From Sulfuricaulis sp040901545 (GTDB lineage Bacteria > Pseudomonadota > Gammaproteobacteria > Acidiferrobacterales > Sulfurifustaceae): a stretch of DNA of 64,000 nucleotides. The stretch spans positions 46,656 through 110,655 of the forward strand of contig NZ_JBBDYL010000042.1 in the NCBI RefSeq assembly GCF_040901545.1. The letters are read 5' to 3'. The translations under genes were made by a program, and so were the position numbers. How positions within the stretch are numbered: position 1 is the first letter of the stretch; every line of letters starts with the position of its first letter. Positions 45,124 through 54,282 of this stretch are shown in pieces. The notes under the pieces were generated by a model. That model saw only the letters and a list, made by a program, of their open reading frames with translations. It was not told the origin of the DNA and searched no databases.

Positions 45124-47040
45124 TCAGGATTTGAGTCGCCACGCACCCGAATCTACGAATACTTTGTAGAGCAAGGCATCGATTTTATTCGCCTTGGCCT
45201 CGGACGCGAGAATATCCAATGCCTGCTCTTGCGGCAGACCACGCTTGTAAGGCCGATCTCCGGCAGTCAGTGCGTCGTAAATGTCCGCGATGGTCATGAT
45301 GCGCGACTGGACCGGAATCGATGCGCCGGAAAGTCCTCGCGGGTATCCGGACCCATCGAGCTTCTCATGATGGGCGAAGGCAATGACCGGCAAATTGGCC
45401 ATATTCTTTGTCCATGGGATAAGACTTAAAAATGCATAGGTATGGCTGACATGCGATTCGATCTGCGTTCGCTCCTCGGCATTCAGGCTTCCCTTGGACA
45501 ACGTGAGATCGGCAAATTCAAAATCGGTCAACAGCGGAATATCTTCGCCATCTTCGCCCGGAAAATGGAACCTGGTCACGGCATCGAGAACTATGCTGAC
45601 CTTTGCGTGCGACACGGAAGGCTCATTCGCCATCAATACCTGCCGGAGATACTCGTCAAGTCGCTCCTGATCGGCGACGAGTTCACGCTCAATCTCGCGA
45701 CAGCGTGAGGCATATTCACCGGTACCCGGTTGGGCTGTTTTAAGCAGATCCAGCATCCGCCGATAGGCTCGACGCTCGATGCTCGCCCGAGCGTAACGGA
45801 AACGCTGTTTCAGCAATTCCAGGCCATGTGGCTGCAGCTTTTTGGCCTTGACCAGCACATTCTCGCGCACACCCACCTTGCCGAAATCATGCAATAGTGC
45901 CGCGTAGCGGAGTTCGCGAAGTTGATCTTTCGTGAATTGGACGTCGCGCAGGCCGGGTTCATCGGTGCGATCGGTGGCAATCGCCGTGCGCTCGGTGAAA
46001 TCCGCCACGCGAAAGGAATGACCGGCCGTGGTCGGATCCCGCGCCTCGATGGCCTGTACCGAGGCCATGATGAATCCCTCGAACAAGCGTTCGATATCGG
46101 CATAGAGCATGCTGTTTTCCAGTGCCACTCCGGCCTGCCCCGCGAGCGCCATGGCGATCGCGCGATCCTGCTCGTCAAACGGAAGCACATTGTTTTCAAA
46201 ATCTTCCGGTCTTCGAAGAATGACGTCGGGGTAGTGCTTGCGGTTGATAAGCTGTAATACTCCGACCACTTCATCCGCCTTGTTGGTCAGTGGGACGGTT
46301 AGGAGCGATTTGGTACGGTAACCGATTGACCGATCCGAGGCCGGATTGAATTTGTAGGGCGCGTTCGGTGAAATAGCATAGGCGTCCGTCAACATCACCG
46401 CCTGGCCTTCGCGCGCGACGTATCCGGCGATACTGTAGTCACCGACAAGCGACTTTTGCGCGTCGGAGGTGGCGCCCGTCGAGGCATTCTGCCACAAGCG
46501 GAAGTAAAGCTTGCTATTGCCGTCACGCGTGTAAATGGAAGCGCCGTCGGCGCTGGTCAGATTGCGTGCTTGAGTCAGAATCAATTTGAGCAGGGTATCA
46601 AGATCTTTTTCCGATGCGAGCGCACGTCCGATCTCCAGGACATACTCCAGCATTTGCGTGGCGCGGTGCTCACCCTCCTGCCTGATCAGGGCGAATGCCG
46701 CCTTGATCGTGGCATACGCCGTTGCTCTCGGGCATCGCGGATCCAGCGCCCCCGCCACTTGTGGATGATCGAGCAGCGCCCGATCCGGTTTCTCACGGTT
46801 GCCGCCGATCCACAGAATCAAGGAAAATTGCGGATAAGAATCCGCATCCGCCTTGCGTCGAGAAAGAACCTCACGCGCCTGCTCCGGCGTAACGATCAGT
46901 ACCGACCCCTCGGCATCTTTCCTGATATCCGCCAGTACCTTGAATGTGTGCAGACGCTCGGGAGCGACAAAGGCGAGCGCCACCTCTGCTTCGAGAATAG
47001 CTTCATGAGTAACCAGCAACGTGGGATGGATTACCGGCAT
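45124..47040 (-). CDS. HD-GYP phosphodiesterase with GAF domain
   Basis: 638 residues. An N-terminal receiver-like or unknown region (about 1-135, without a clear phospho-Asp) is followed by a GAF domain (about 150-315). The HD-GYP domain has the HD pair at His384-Asp385 (ALLHDFGKVG) and the diagnostic HHEKLDGSGYP near residue 560, with a long insert between. Such enzymes hydrolyse c-di-GMP to GMP. GAF could bind a nucleotide or haem. It diverges from the dehydrogenase pseudogene. Confidence 0.9.
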   Translation of the reverse strand: MPVIHPTLLVTHEAILEAEVALAFVAPERLHTFKVLADIRKDAEGSVLIVTPEQAREVLSRRKADADSYPQFSLILWIGGNREKPDRALLDHPQVAGALDPRCPRATAYATIKAAFALIRQEGEHRATQMLEYVLEIGRALASEKDLDTLLKLILTQARNLTSADGASIYTRDGNSKLYFRLWQNASTGATSDAQKSLVGDYSIAGYVAREGQAVMLTDAYAISPNAPYKFNPASDRSIGYRTKSLLTVPLTNKADEVVGVLQLINRKHYPDVILRRPEDFENNVLPFDEQDRAIAMALAGQAGVALENSMLYADIERLFEGFIMASVQAIEARDPTTAGHSFRVADFTERTAIATDRTDEPGLRDVQFTKDQLRELRYAALLHDFGKVGVRENVLVKAKKLQPHGLELLKQRFRYARASIERRAYRRMLDLLKTAQPGTGEYASRCREIERELVADQERLDEYLRQVLMANEPSVSHAKVSIVLDAVTRFHFPGEDGEDIPLLTDFEFADLTLSKGSLNAEERTQIESHVSHTYAFLSLIPWTKNMANLPVIAFAHHEKLDGSGYPRGLSGASIPVQSRIMTIADIYDALTAGDRPYKRGLPQEQALDILASEAKANKIDALLYKVFVDSGAWRLKS

Positions 47041-47145
47041 GGGTTCGCAATATCATTGCGCGCATTTAATAAACACCCTACAGTGACTTGCGTTGTGGCG
47101 CAATATTCGCCGTCGAAACTTCCTACTGCAGAACACCGGACCGGC

Positions 47146-48473
47146 ATGAAAAAAAGTATCCTGATAACGGGTTGCTCGTCGGGTATCGGCAAATGCCTCG
47201 CCCACGGCCTGAGGAATCGTGGTTACCGGATATACGCCACGGCGCGTCAGCCAGCAGACGTGGACGAACTCGCGGCGGATGGGTTTGAAAGCTTGCGGCT
47301 CGATTTGGATTCCTCAGAATCCATCCGTTACACCGTAAACGAAGTGCTTCAACGGACAGACAGCAAGCTTTACGCGCTCATCAATAACGGTGCCTACGGA
47401 CAACCCAGCGCGGTTGAGGTTCTTTCGCGCGAAACACTGCGGGCCCAATTTGAAACTAGCGCCCAGTGCCCGAGGCGAATGCTCCTTCGGCAATGGGCGC
47501 AGATAGCCGCCATGAACCATGTTTCCTTGAGCGCTCCTGCCGCCGTCTCCGAAATAGCTGCGCCACGGGATCCGGCGGCTAGCGCCCAGTGCCCGAGGCG
47601 AATGTAGCGGCGCGCTCCCGAGGCGATAGCTCTTTCGGAGCGCGCCGCAAGACCGCTGCAAGGAAAACCGTCAACCGCGGGCCGCCACGCTGCGATCTCT
47701 GAAAGAGCTTACACCTTGGCTGGCAGCGGTCCTTCGGCAATGGGCGCAGTAGCCGCAATGAGCGATGTTTCCATGAGCGCTACTGCCGCCGTCTCCGAAA
47801 TAGCTGCGCCTCGGGATCCGGCGGCTACCTGTTCGGCACGCAGGAACTGACCAACCTGGTGATTCCCGTCATGCGTGCCCAGGGCGAAGGGCGCATCATT
47901 CAAATGAACTCGATGCTCGGCATCGTCTGCGTGGCCTATCGTGGTGCCTACAACGCCAGCAAATACGCGCTTGAGGCCCTGTCCGACACCCTGCGCCTGG
48001 AACTGCGCCATGGCAATATACATGTCTCAATCATCGAACCGGGTCCGATCGAGAACCGCTTCCGCGCCAACGCCTACGCGGCTTTCAAGCGCAACATCGA
48101 CCGCGAACACAGCGTGTATCGTGACTATTACGCGCGCGTGGAAAAACGCCTCGCAGTCCCCAAACCCATGCCTTTCACCCTGCCGCCGGAGGCGGTTCTG
48201 AAAAAAGTGATCCGCGCGCTGGAGGCGCGCCGCCCAAAAGCGCGCTATGGCGTTACTTTTCCCACGCATCTCTTCGCCGTGCTGCGGCGGGTGCTGCCGG
48301 TGCGCGTGCTCGACCAAATCCTCTCCGCCACCGGCAATGGGCGGGAGGCGTTGATTCGTGCCTCAGGAAGACCAGAAAGACCCGATGCACGGGAAAAAGG
48401 CGGAATTCGGCCACGCCAAACTCCCTCGACCGCGCAAACCGGCGATATGGCCCATTATTCCAGCCCTGCATGA
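47146..48473 (+). pseudogene. Short-chain dehydrogenase gene broken by an insertion
   Basis: The N-terminal part (47146-47458) has the Rossmann motif TGCSSGIGKCLA and LINNGAYGQPS. The C-terminal part (47827-48473) continues with GTQELTNLVIPVM, and the catalytic YNASKYALEALSDTL. Joining base 47458 to 47827 recreates E-T-N-L-F-G, the expected family sequence, in one frame. The 368 bp between are foreign and change the frame, with stops in the inserted part. As it stands, only a truncated N-terminal peptide of about 155 residues can be made. The recognisable halves show little further decay, so the event may be recent. Confidence 0.85.
47459..47826. mobile_element. 368-bp nested repeat element inserted in the dehydrogenase gene
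   Basis: Ends are imperfect inverted repeats: AGCGCCCAGTGCCCGAGGCG on the left against the complement of the right end, AGCCGCCGGATCCCGAGGCG (about 15 of 20 matching; the first base belongs to the junction). Inside are two direct repeat families: A at 47458-47481 and 47581-47604 (identical), and B at 47483-47580 and 47730-47826 (about 90 percent alike). Between A2 and B2 lies a segment with a perfect 12-bp hairpin GCGGCGCGCTCC (47607-47618) and GGAGCGCGCCGC (47637-47648). The A-B junction folds back too (GCGCCCA with TGGGCGC). No transposase; it looks like a MITE or REP-type element, one copy nested beside or within another. Confidence 0.75.
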
Positions 48474-48943
48474 TTTAGTTGAGTATTGCAGTTGGACAAA
48501 TTTCCACTAGATTTATGTTAAGTAGCGGCAACAGAACGGAAACAGGGGGCGCCATTGGCCCCCGCTCCATGCGCCTCTGACGGCCGGCGGAACCAAATGT
48601 TTTCTTGCAGGTTGTACCACCGATGATCTGAGTCACAAGCACCTAAATCAGTCACGGTAACCCGTGGTCAAGCAGTGCTGGTCACGTATAGCAGGCTGTC
48701 AGCGTCTGGATTATTCCCTCAAGAGATGACACCGGAAATGAAGCGAAAAATCGCGTTGACATTTTTCTTAGATACACCCGTATGTGATGTGATGCGCGAC
48801 ATGAGCGCCCGTCGGCGCAACCGGACCATGCCCACCGGGCACGCGCTCGGCATACCCACGGAAACCTTCAATCCCCTCTCAACCAGCCGGGCTCCCGCCG
48901 CCGGGAAAGGCTTTTTGTTTTCATCCACGATGGAAACTCCGGC
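48474..48943. other. Gap upstream of the histidine kinase
   Basis: 470 bp. A short GC hairpin GGGGGC (48545-48550) and GCCCCC (48558-48563) lacks a T-tract. A plus-strand frame ending at 48947 has no family resemblance. The kinase promoter is presumably here but I cannot point to it. Confidence 0.35.
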
Positions 48944-50701
48944 ATGACCGGCTTGGCAAAACTGCGCGACATGGGAGTATCGCTTATCGCGCTCGCCCCG
49001 ATCCGCTGGGTGGCGCTGTTCCTCGTGTCGGCGGCGATTATCGCCACGGCGTCCAGCAGTTATCGCGAGATCGACAAGGAACTCACCACGGTGGCGCTGT
49101 TGCGCCGGGAAGCCGTCGCGCGGATCGCGGCAACCACGATGGCGGAGAAGTTCGGACGCGTCGTGGACGTCGCCATCTCTCTCGCCACTCGTGTCCGGTT
49201 CCGCGAACTCGTCAACCAGGAAAAGTGGGGCGAGGCGATCAAAATCATGCACGACATACCGCGGGATTTGCCGCACATCGAACGGCTGTTCCTCACCGAT
49301 GCCAAGGGCACGCTCCAGGCGGACGTTCCGGCGTTGCCCGGCGTACGCGGCACCAATTTCGCGTACCGCGAATGGTATCAGGGAGTGAGCCGGGACTGGC
49401 AGCCCTATGTCTCGCCGGTATACACAAGAGCAGCTTCTCCACAAATCAACGTCTTCGCGGTTGCCGTGCCGGTCAAGAACGCAGGCGGCGTCGCGGGCAT
49501 TCTGGTGCTGCAAATCCGGGTCGAGAGCCTGCTCGAATGGATCAACACCATCGACACCGGCCGCCAGGGCTTCGTCTATCTCGTCGACTCGAAGGGACAG
49601 GTGGCGTTCCACTCCAGACACCCGGACAGACCGGGAATCACCGACCTGTCGGGAACACCAATGGTGGACAAACTGCTGCGTGGAGAACATGGCGTGGAAA
49701 CCGGGCTCGACCCGGTGGAAAACGAAGAAGCCATCGTGGCCTATGCGCCGGTGCCGGGCTACGGCTGGGGCGTCGTCTCGCAACAACCGCTCCATGCCTC
49801 GCTTGCCTTTGCCACGAAGGAAGCACAACTCCGCCGTCTGTTGACGGGCTATGGCTTCATCCTGGTGCTTTGCGTTCTGGCCATCTTCATGGCCTCGCGT
49901 ATCGCCGGCGAACGCCGGCGGGCGGAGGACGATCGTCGGATGAAAGCCGAGCTCGAACGGCGCGTGGCTGAGCGGACCGCCCTGCTCGATGCCGCCAACA
50001 AGGAGCTCGAAGCCTTCAGCTATTCCGTATCGCATGACTTGCGCGCGCCGCTGCGCTCCATCGACGGTTTCGGCCAGGCTTTGCTCGAAGACTGCGCCAG
50101 TCGGCTGGACGATCAAGGCCGTCACTATCTGAACCGGATTCGCAGCTCCACCCAGCACATGGGACAACTCATCGACGACCTGCTCAAGCTGTCGCGCGCC
50201 ACGCGCACGGAAATCCGCCGCGAGCCGGTGGACCTGACCCAATTGGCGCAGTCCGTAATCACCGGGCTGGAAATAGCTGAACCTGTCCGCAAAGTCGAGT
50301 GTCGCGTGCAGGCCGGCATGGTGGTGGATGGCGATCCACGCTTGCTGCGTATCGTCCTTGAGAATCTCATTGGCAACGCGTGGAAATTCACCAGCCGGAC
50401 CGCGCAGGCACGGATCGATATGGCCTCGTTCCCGGATGGCGCGGACAACCGCGCCTATTACGTGCGCGACAACGGGGCGGGCTTCGACATGGCCTATGTC
50501 GACAAGTTGTTCGGGGTATTCCAGCGCCTGCACACCCCGGCCGAATTTCCCGGCACCGGGATCGGTTTGGCAACGGTACAACGCATCATCCACCGCCACG
50601 GCGGCCGCGCCTGGGCGGAGAGCGAGGAGGGCAAGGGGGCGAGTTTCTATTTCACCCTCGGCGCGTTTTCGCGGCCAACACCACAGGAGGAGCTATCATG
50701 A
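48944..50701 (+). CDS. Sensor histidine kinase with periplasmic Cache-like domain
   Basis: 585 residues. Two membrane helices (about 14-38 and 300-322) flank a periplasmic dCache-like sensor with NFAYREWYQGVSRDWQPYVS. The HisKA domain has the phospho-accepting His364 in SYSVSHDLRAPLRSIDGFG, a form shared with phytochrome-type kinases. The ATPase domain has N-box ENLIGNAWKFT, DNGAGFDM and GTGIGLATVQRI. Its stop overlaps the response regulator start by 4 bases. The ligand is unknown; Cache domains commonly bind amino or organic acids. The block is GC-richer than its surroundings. Confidence 0.93.
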   Translation: MTGLAKLRDMGVSLIALAPIRWVALFLVSAAIIATASSSYREIDKELTTVALLRREAVARIAATTMAEKFGRVVDVAISLATRVRFRELVNQEKWGEAIKIMHDIPRDLPHIERLFLTDAKGTLQADVPALPGVRGTNFAYREWYQGVSRDWQPYVSPVYTRAASPQINVFAVAVPVKNAGGVAGILVLQIRVESLLEWINTIDTGRQGFVYLVDSKGQVAFHSRHPDRPGITDLSGTPMVDKLLRGEHGVETGLDPVENEEAIVAYAPVPGYGWGVVSQQPLHASLAFATKEAQLRRLLTGYGFILVLCVLAIFMASRIAGERRRAEDDRRMKAELERRVAERTALLDAANKELEAFSYSVSHDLRAPLRSIDGFGQALLEDCASRLDDQGRHYLNRIRSSTQHMGQLIDDLLKLSRATRTEIRREPVDLTQLAQSVITGLEIAEPVRKVECRVQAGMVVDGDPRLLRIVLENLIGNAWKFTSRTAQARIDMASFPDGADNRAYYVRDNGAGFDMAYVDKLFGVFQRLHTPAEFPGTGIGLATVQRIIHRHGGRAWAESEEGKGASFYFTLGAFSRPTPQEELS

Positions 50702-51141
50702 ACATGAATGAACTGACCATATTATTGGTCGAAGACAATCCTGACGACGAGGAGCTGACCTTGCGTGCCCTGCGCCAAAATAACATCATGAACATGGTGG
50801 ACGTTGCGCGCGACGGGGCGGAAGCGCTCGATTACCTGTTCTGCCAGGGCGCGCACAAGGCGCGCGACCCGTCGCAAAAACCGGCGATCGTCATGCTAGA
50901 CCTCAAGCTGCCGAAGATTGACGGGTTGGAAGTCCTGCGGCGCATCCGTGCGGACGAGCGTACCCGCCTGATGCCGGTCGTGATCCTGACTTCGTCCAAG
51001 GAAGAACAGGACTTGCTCAAAAGCTACAGCCTGGGAGCCAACAGTTACATCCGCAAGCCGGTGGACTTCAACCAGTTTGTCACGACTGTCGGCCATCTCG
51101 GCCTTTACTGGCTGGTGCTGAACGAACCGCCGCCGAAATAA
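50698..51141 (+). CDS. Single-domain response regulator (Rcp1-like)
   Basis: 147 residues from the ATG at 50698, with AGGAGG 7 bases upstream; a second ATG lies two codons on. It is a lone receiver domain: acidic pair Glu12-Asp13 in LLVEDNPDD, phospho-Asp68 in VMLDLKLPKIDG, and the conserved Lys in SYIRKPVDF. The insertion between strands (CQGAHKARDPSQKP) is typical of Rcp1-type regulators that pair with phytochrome-like kinases. No output domain, so it signals by protein contact, perhaps to the protein that follows. Confidence 0.93.
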   Translation: MNMNELTILLVEDNPDDEELTLRALRQNNIMNMVDVARDGAEALDYLFCQGAHKARDPSQKPAIVMLDLKLPKIDGLEVLRRIRADERTRLMPVVILTSSKEEQDLLKSYSLGANSYIRKPVDFNQFVTTVGHLGLYWLVLNEPPPK

Positions 51142-51175
51142 CATGAAATTCATGCGTCCGAACGGGAGTCACGAG

Positions 51176-52897
51176 ATGTCACGATCGCTGCACGCCTTAA
51201 TTGTCGAGGACTCGGAGGACGACGCCCTGCTGCTCGTCCGGGAACTGCGCCAGGGCGGATACGAACCCACGTACGCCCGGGTCGAGACGCGCGAGGCCAT
51301 GCGCGCTAAACTGAGGCAGAAGAACTGGGACATCATCTTCGCCGATTTCACCATGCCGCGGTTCGATGCCTTCGAGGCGTTGAAGCTGCTGCACGAAACC
51401 GACATCGACCTCCCCTTCATCATCGTCTCCGGCACCATTGGCGAGAACCGCGCGGTGACCGCCATGAAGGCCGGCGCGCACGACTATATCCTGAAAGGCA
51501 ACCTGAAGCGGCTGGTGCCCGCGGTCGAGCGCGAGCTGCGCGAGGCGCGCATGCGTCAGGAACGCCGCCAGGCGGAAGCGGCCATCCATCACCTCGCCTA
51601 CACCGACCCAGTCACCAACCTGCCGAACCGTGCCCTGTTCCGTGAACAGGTGCAACAGGCCGTGGAGACCGGTCAGCGGACGGGGCACCCCGTGGCGCTG
51701 CTGCTCATGGACCTCGAACGCTTTCGGGAGGTCAACAACACGCTCGGCCACCACCGCGGCGACCACCTGCTGCAACAGGTGGGGCAGCGCCTGCGCAGCG
51801 CGCTGTTCGATACCGACGTCGTCGCGCGACTCGGCGGCGACGAGTTCGGCATCCTGTTGCAGCGGCTGGCGGCAACCGACGACGTGCGACACGTCATCAA
51901 GAAGCTCCAGAACTGCCTGGAAGCGCCGTTCATCATTGACAGAATTCCGATCGCCGTCGAGGCCAGCGTCGGCGTGTCAATGATGCCCAACCACGCCGAC
52001 GACGCGGACACGCTGCTGCAACGCGCGGACATCGCGATGTACCACGCCAAGCAGATGGCGACCGGCTATGCCGTCTACGCGCCGGAATACAATCGCCACA
52101 GTCCCGAGCGGCTCGGGCTCATGGCGGAGTTGCGCGACGCGATCGAGGGCGACCAGCTCCTGCTCCATTTCCAGCCGAAGGTGGAGATTGACACCGGCCG
52201 CATCGTCGGCACCGAAGCGCTGGTGCGCTGGCAGCACCCGAACTCTTTGGCGTTGCTCATGCCCGACAAATTTATCCTCGCTGCGGAGCAAACCGGGCTC
52301 ATCGGCCCGCTGACCCGCTGGGTGCTGATCGACGCGCTGAGCCAGTGGCAGGGCGCGCGCCACCAGGGTATTCATCTGCTGGTGAGCGTGAACCTCTCGG
52401 CGCGCTTATTACACGACCCGCGGCTACCGGAATTAGTCGAGAATGCGCTCAAGACAACCGGCGCCGAACCGGAGCAGTTGATGCTGGAAATCACCGAGAG
52501 CGCCATCGTTCTCGACCCAAAACGCGCCGAGGAGACCCTTGTGGCGCTGAGCCGCATGGGCGTATCGCTGTCCATCGATGACTTCGGCACCGGCTACACC
52601 TCACTCGCCAGCATCAAGCGCCTGCCCGTCAACGAGATAAAAATAGACAAATCGTTCATTGCCGGTATCCTCACGGATGAAAAAGACGCGATGATCGTGC
52701 GCTCGGTGATCGAGCTCGGTCACAATCTCGGTCTCACCGTCGTCGCCGAAGGTGTGGAAACCAAGGAAGTGTACGATTTCCTTGCCTCACTTGACTGTGA
52801 CGAAGCCCAAGGCTACTTCATATGCCGGCCGCAAGCTTGCGAATCGCTGACAAGCTGGTTCTCAGCTTCCCCCTGGAAAATCGTACCGACCGATTAA
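51176..52897 (+). CDS. REC-GGDEF-EAL c-di-GMP turnover protein
   Basis: 573 residues from the ATG at 51176, chosen because GGGAG lies 7 bases upstream; an ATG at 51143 is possible but has no binding site. Receiver domain (about 1-120) with phospho-Asp in IIFADFTMPRFDAF. GGDEF domain with an intact LGGDEFGILLQ. EAL domain with TEALVRWQHP and DDFGTGYTSLASIKRL, so all needed residues for phosphodiesterase appear present. Net activity cannot be told. It likely receives phosphate from the preceding kinase. Its stop overlaps the DUF1015 gene by 4 bases tail to tail. Confidence 0.93.
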   Translation: MSRSLHALIVEDSEDDALLLVRELRQGGYEPTYARVETREAMRAKLRQKNWDIIFADFTMPRFDAFEALKLLHETDIDLPFIIVSGTIGENRAVTAMKAGAHDYILKGNLKRLVPAVERELREARMRQERRQAEAAIHHLAYTDPVTNLPNRALFREQVQQAVETGQRTGHPVALLLMDLERFREVNNTLGHHRGDHLLQQVGQRLRSALFDTDVVARLGGDEFGILLQRLAATDDVRHVIKKLQNCLEAPFIIDRIPIAVEASVGVSMMPNHADDADTLLQRADIAMYHAKQMATGYAVYAPEYNRHSPERLGLMAELRDAIEGDQLLLHFQPKVEIDTGRIVGTEALVRWQHPNSLALLMPDKFILAAEQTGLIGPLTRWVLIDALSQWQGARHQGIHLLVSVNLSARLLHDPRLPELVENALKTTGAEPEQLMLEITESAIVLDPKRAEETLVALSRMGVSLSIDDFGTGYTSLASIKRLPVNEIKIDKSFIAGILTDEKDAMIVRSVIELGHNLGLTVVAEGVETKEVYDFLASLDCDEAQGYFICRPQACESLTSWFSASPWKIVPTD

Positions 52898-54135
52898 TCC
52901 AGCAGGTGCGTCACCAATCCGTCGGCCAGCTTGGGTTCGAACCAGGTGGATTTGGGCGGCATCACCTGTCCGGCATCGGCGACCGCCATCAGATCCGTTA
53001 TCGATGTGGGATAAAGCGAAAAAGCGCAAGCCATCTCTCCGAAATCCACCCGCCGCTCAAGTTCCTTCAGCCCCCGAATTCCACCCACGAAATCGACACG
53101 CTGGTCGCCCCGTTGATCCTTGATGCCGAGCAACGGTGACAACAGATTATCTTGCAGCAGACTCACATCGAGCCGTTTCACCGGATCGTGCGCCGGAATG
53201 AATTCGGGCTTGATGTCCAAGCGATACCACCGGTTTTCCAGATAAAGCCCGAACTCACCGGCACGCACGGGTGTTACCGCAAATGTTTCCCGCTTTACAG
53301 TGAAAGTTGATTCTAATCTCTCGATAAATTCATTCTGAGACAGACCGTTCAAGTCCTTCACGACGCGGTTATAATCCAGGATTTTCACCTGGTCGTCGGG
53401 AAAGATCACGACCAGAAAATAATTGTAGGCCTCATCTCCGTGATGCTTCGGATTGGCGGCACGCCGGGAAGCGGCCACACGGGACGCCGCGGCGGAACGA
53501 TGATGCCCATCGGCAATATATAAATTCTCCATCCCCTCGAATGCCGCGCTGATGGCATTCCGCTTCCGGGAGTCGCGCATTATCCACAATGTATGTTGCA
53601 CACCGTCATCGGCAGTGATATTCACATCCGGTGCTTGACGCATGACGCTTTCAACGATCGTGTCCACCGTGGCGCGGTGCCTGTACGTCAAGAAAACGGG
53701 TCCGGTCTGCGCGTTAATTGCGGCAATTTGACGTACGCGGTCGTCTTCCTTGTCCGGATGGGTGAATTCATGTTTATGGATGCGATTGACATCGTAATCA
53801 TGGATCGAAGCCGCGGCCACGATTCCGGTCTGATAATGCGTTCCCATTATCAGGCGATAGACATAATAGTAAGCATCGGCATCGCGCTGTAGTATTCCCT
53901 CCTTGATCATCCTGGAAAAATTTTCCTTTCCCTTGGCATACACGGCATCCACATAAGGATCGGCGCCTTCCGGCAGATCAATTTCGGGTTTTGAGACATG
54001 CAAAAAACTCCATGGATTTCCGCTGGCACGTATGCGCGCCTCGGTGGAGCTCAACACGTCATACGGTGGCGCAATCACTTCGGCGGCACGGCCGGAAGCG
54101 GGGCGCAAACCGGCAAACGGTCGTATCAATGGCAT
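52894..54135 (-). CDS. DUF1015 family protein
   Basis: 413 residues from the ATG at 54135, preceded by AGGAG with 5-base spacing. The start MPLIRPFAGLRPASGRAAEV and the later IADGHHRSAAASR and HKHEFTHPDKEDDR are typical of DUF1015. The family is often next to serine or phosphoserine metabolism genes, but its reaction is unknown. The His-rich motifs suggest a nucleotide or metal site. It diverges from aguA. Confidence 0.88.
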   Translation of the reverse strand: MPLIRPFAGLRPASGRAAEVIAPPYDVLSSTEARIRASGNPWSFLHVSKPEIDLPEGADPYVDAVYAKGKENFSRMIKEGILQRDADAYYYVYRLIMGTHYQTGIVAAASIHDYDVNRIHKHEFTHPDKEDDRVRQIAAINAQTGPVFLTYRHRATVDTIVESVMRQAPDVNITADDGVQHTLWIMRDSRKRNAISAAFEGMENLYIADGHHRSAAASRVAASRRAANPKHHGDEAYNYFLVVIFPDDQVKILDYNRVVKDLNGLSQNEFIERLESTFTVKRETFAVTPVRAGEFGLYLENRWYRLDIKPEFIPAHDPVKRLDVSLLQDNLLSPLLGIKDQRGDQRVDFVGGIRGLKELERRVDFGEMACAFSLYPTSITDLMAVADAGQVMPPKSTWFEPKLADGLVTHLLD

Positions 54136-54282
54136 CTCAGCTCCTGTAAAGAAAAAAAGAGCCGCACATTCAAAACTACTTAACATTAGAAATCAAATTG
54201 TTTAACGAGAAGCATGTGTGGCGCAGCCCGGGGCGCTGGGCTAGCATACGCGCCGGTTTATTATTCCTGCGAATGTCTGTCG

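Noticed and set aside
48545..48563. GC-rich hairpin GGGGGC/GCCCCC
   Set aside because: Considered as a terminator of the dehydrogenase pseudogene; no T-tract follows.
48675..48947. 90-codon plus-strand frame overlapping the kinase start
   Set aside because: The stop overlaps the kinase ATG, which suggests coupling, but there is no binding site and no domain.
48719..50599. 626-codon open frame on the minus strand
   Set aside because: It is antisense to the histidine kinase, which has complete, ordered domains. Long antisense frames are common opposite GC-rich genes, and the translation shows no domain.
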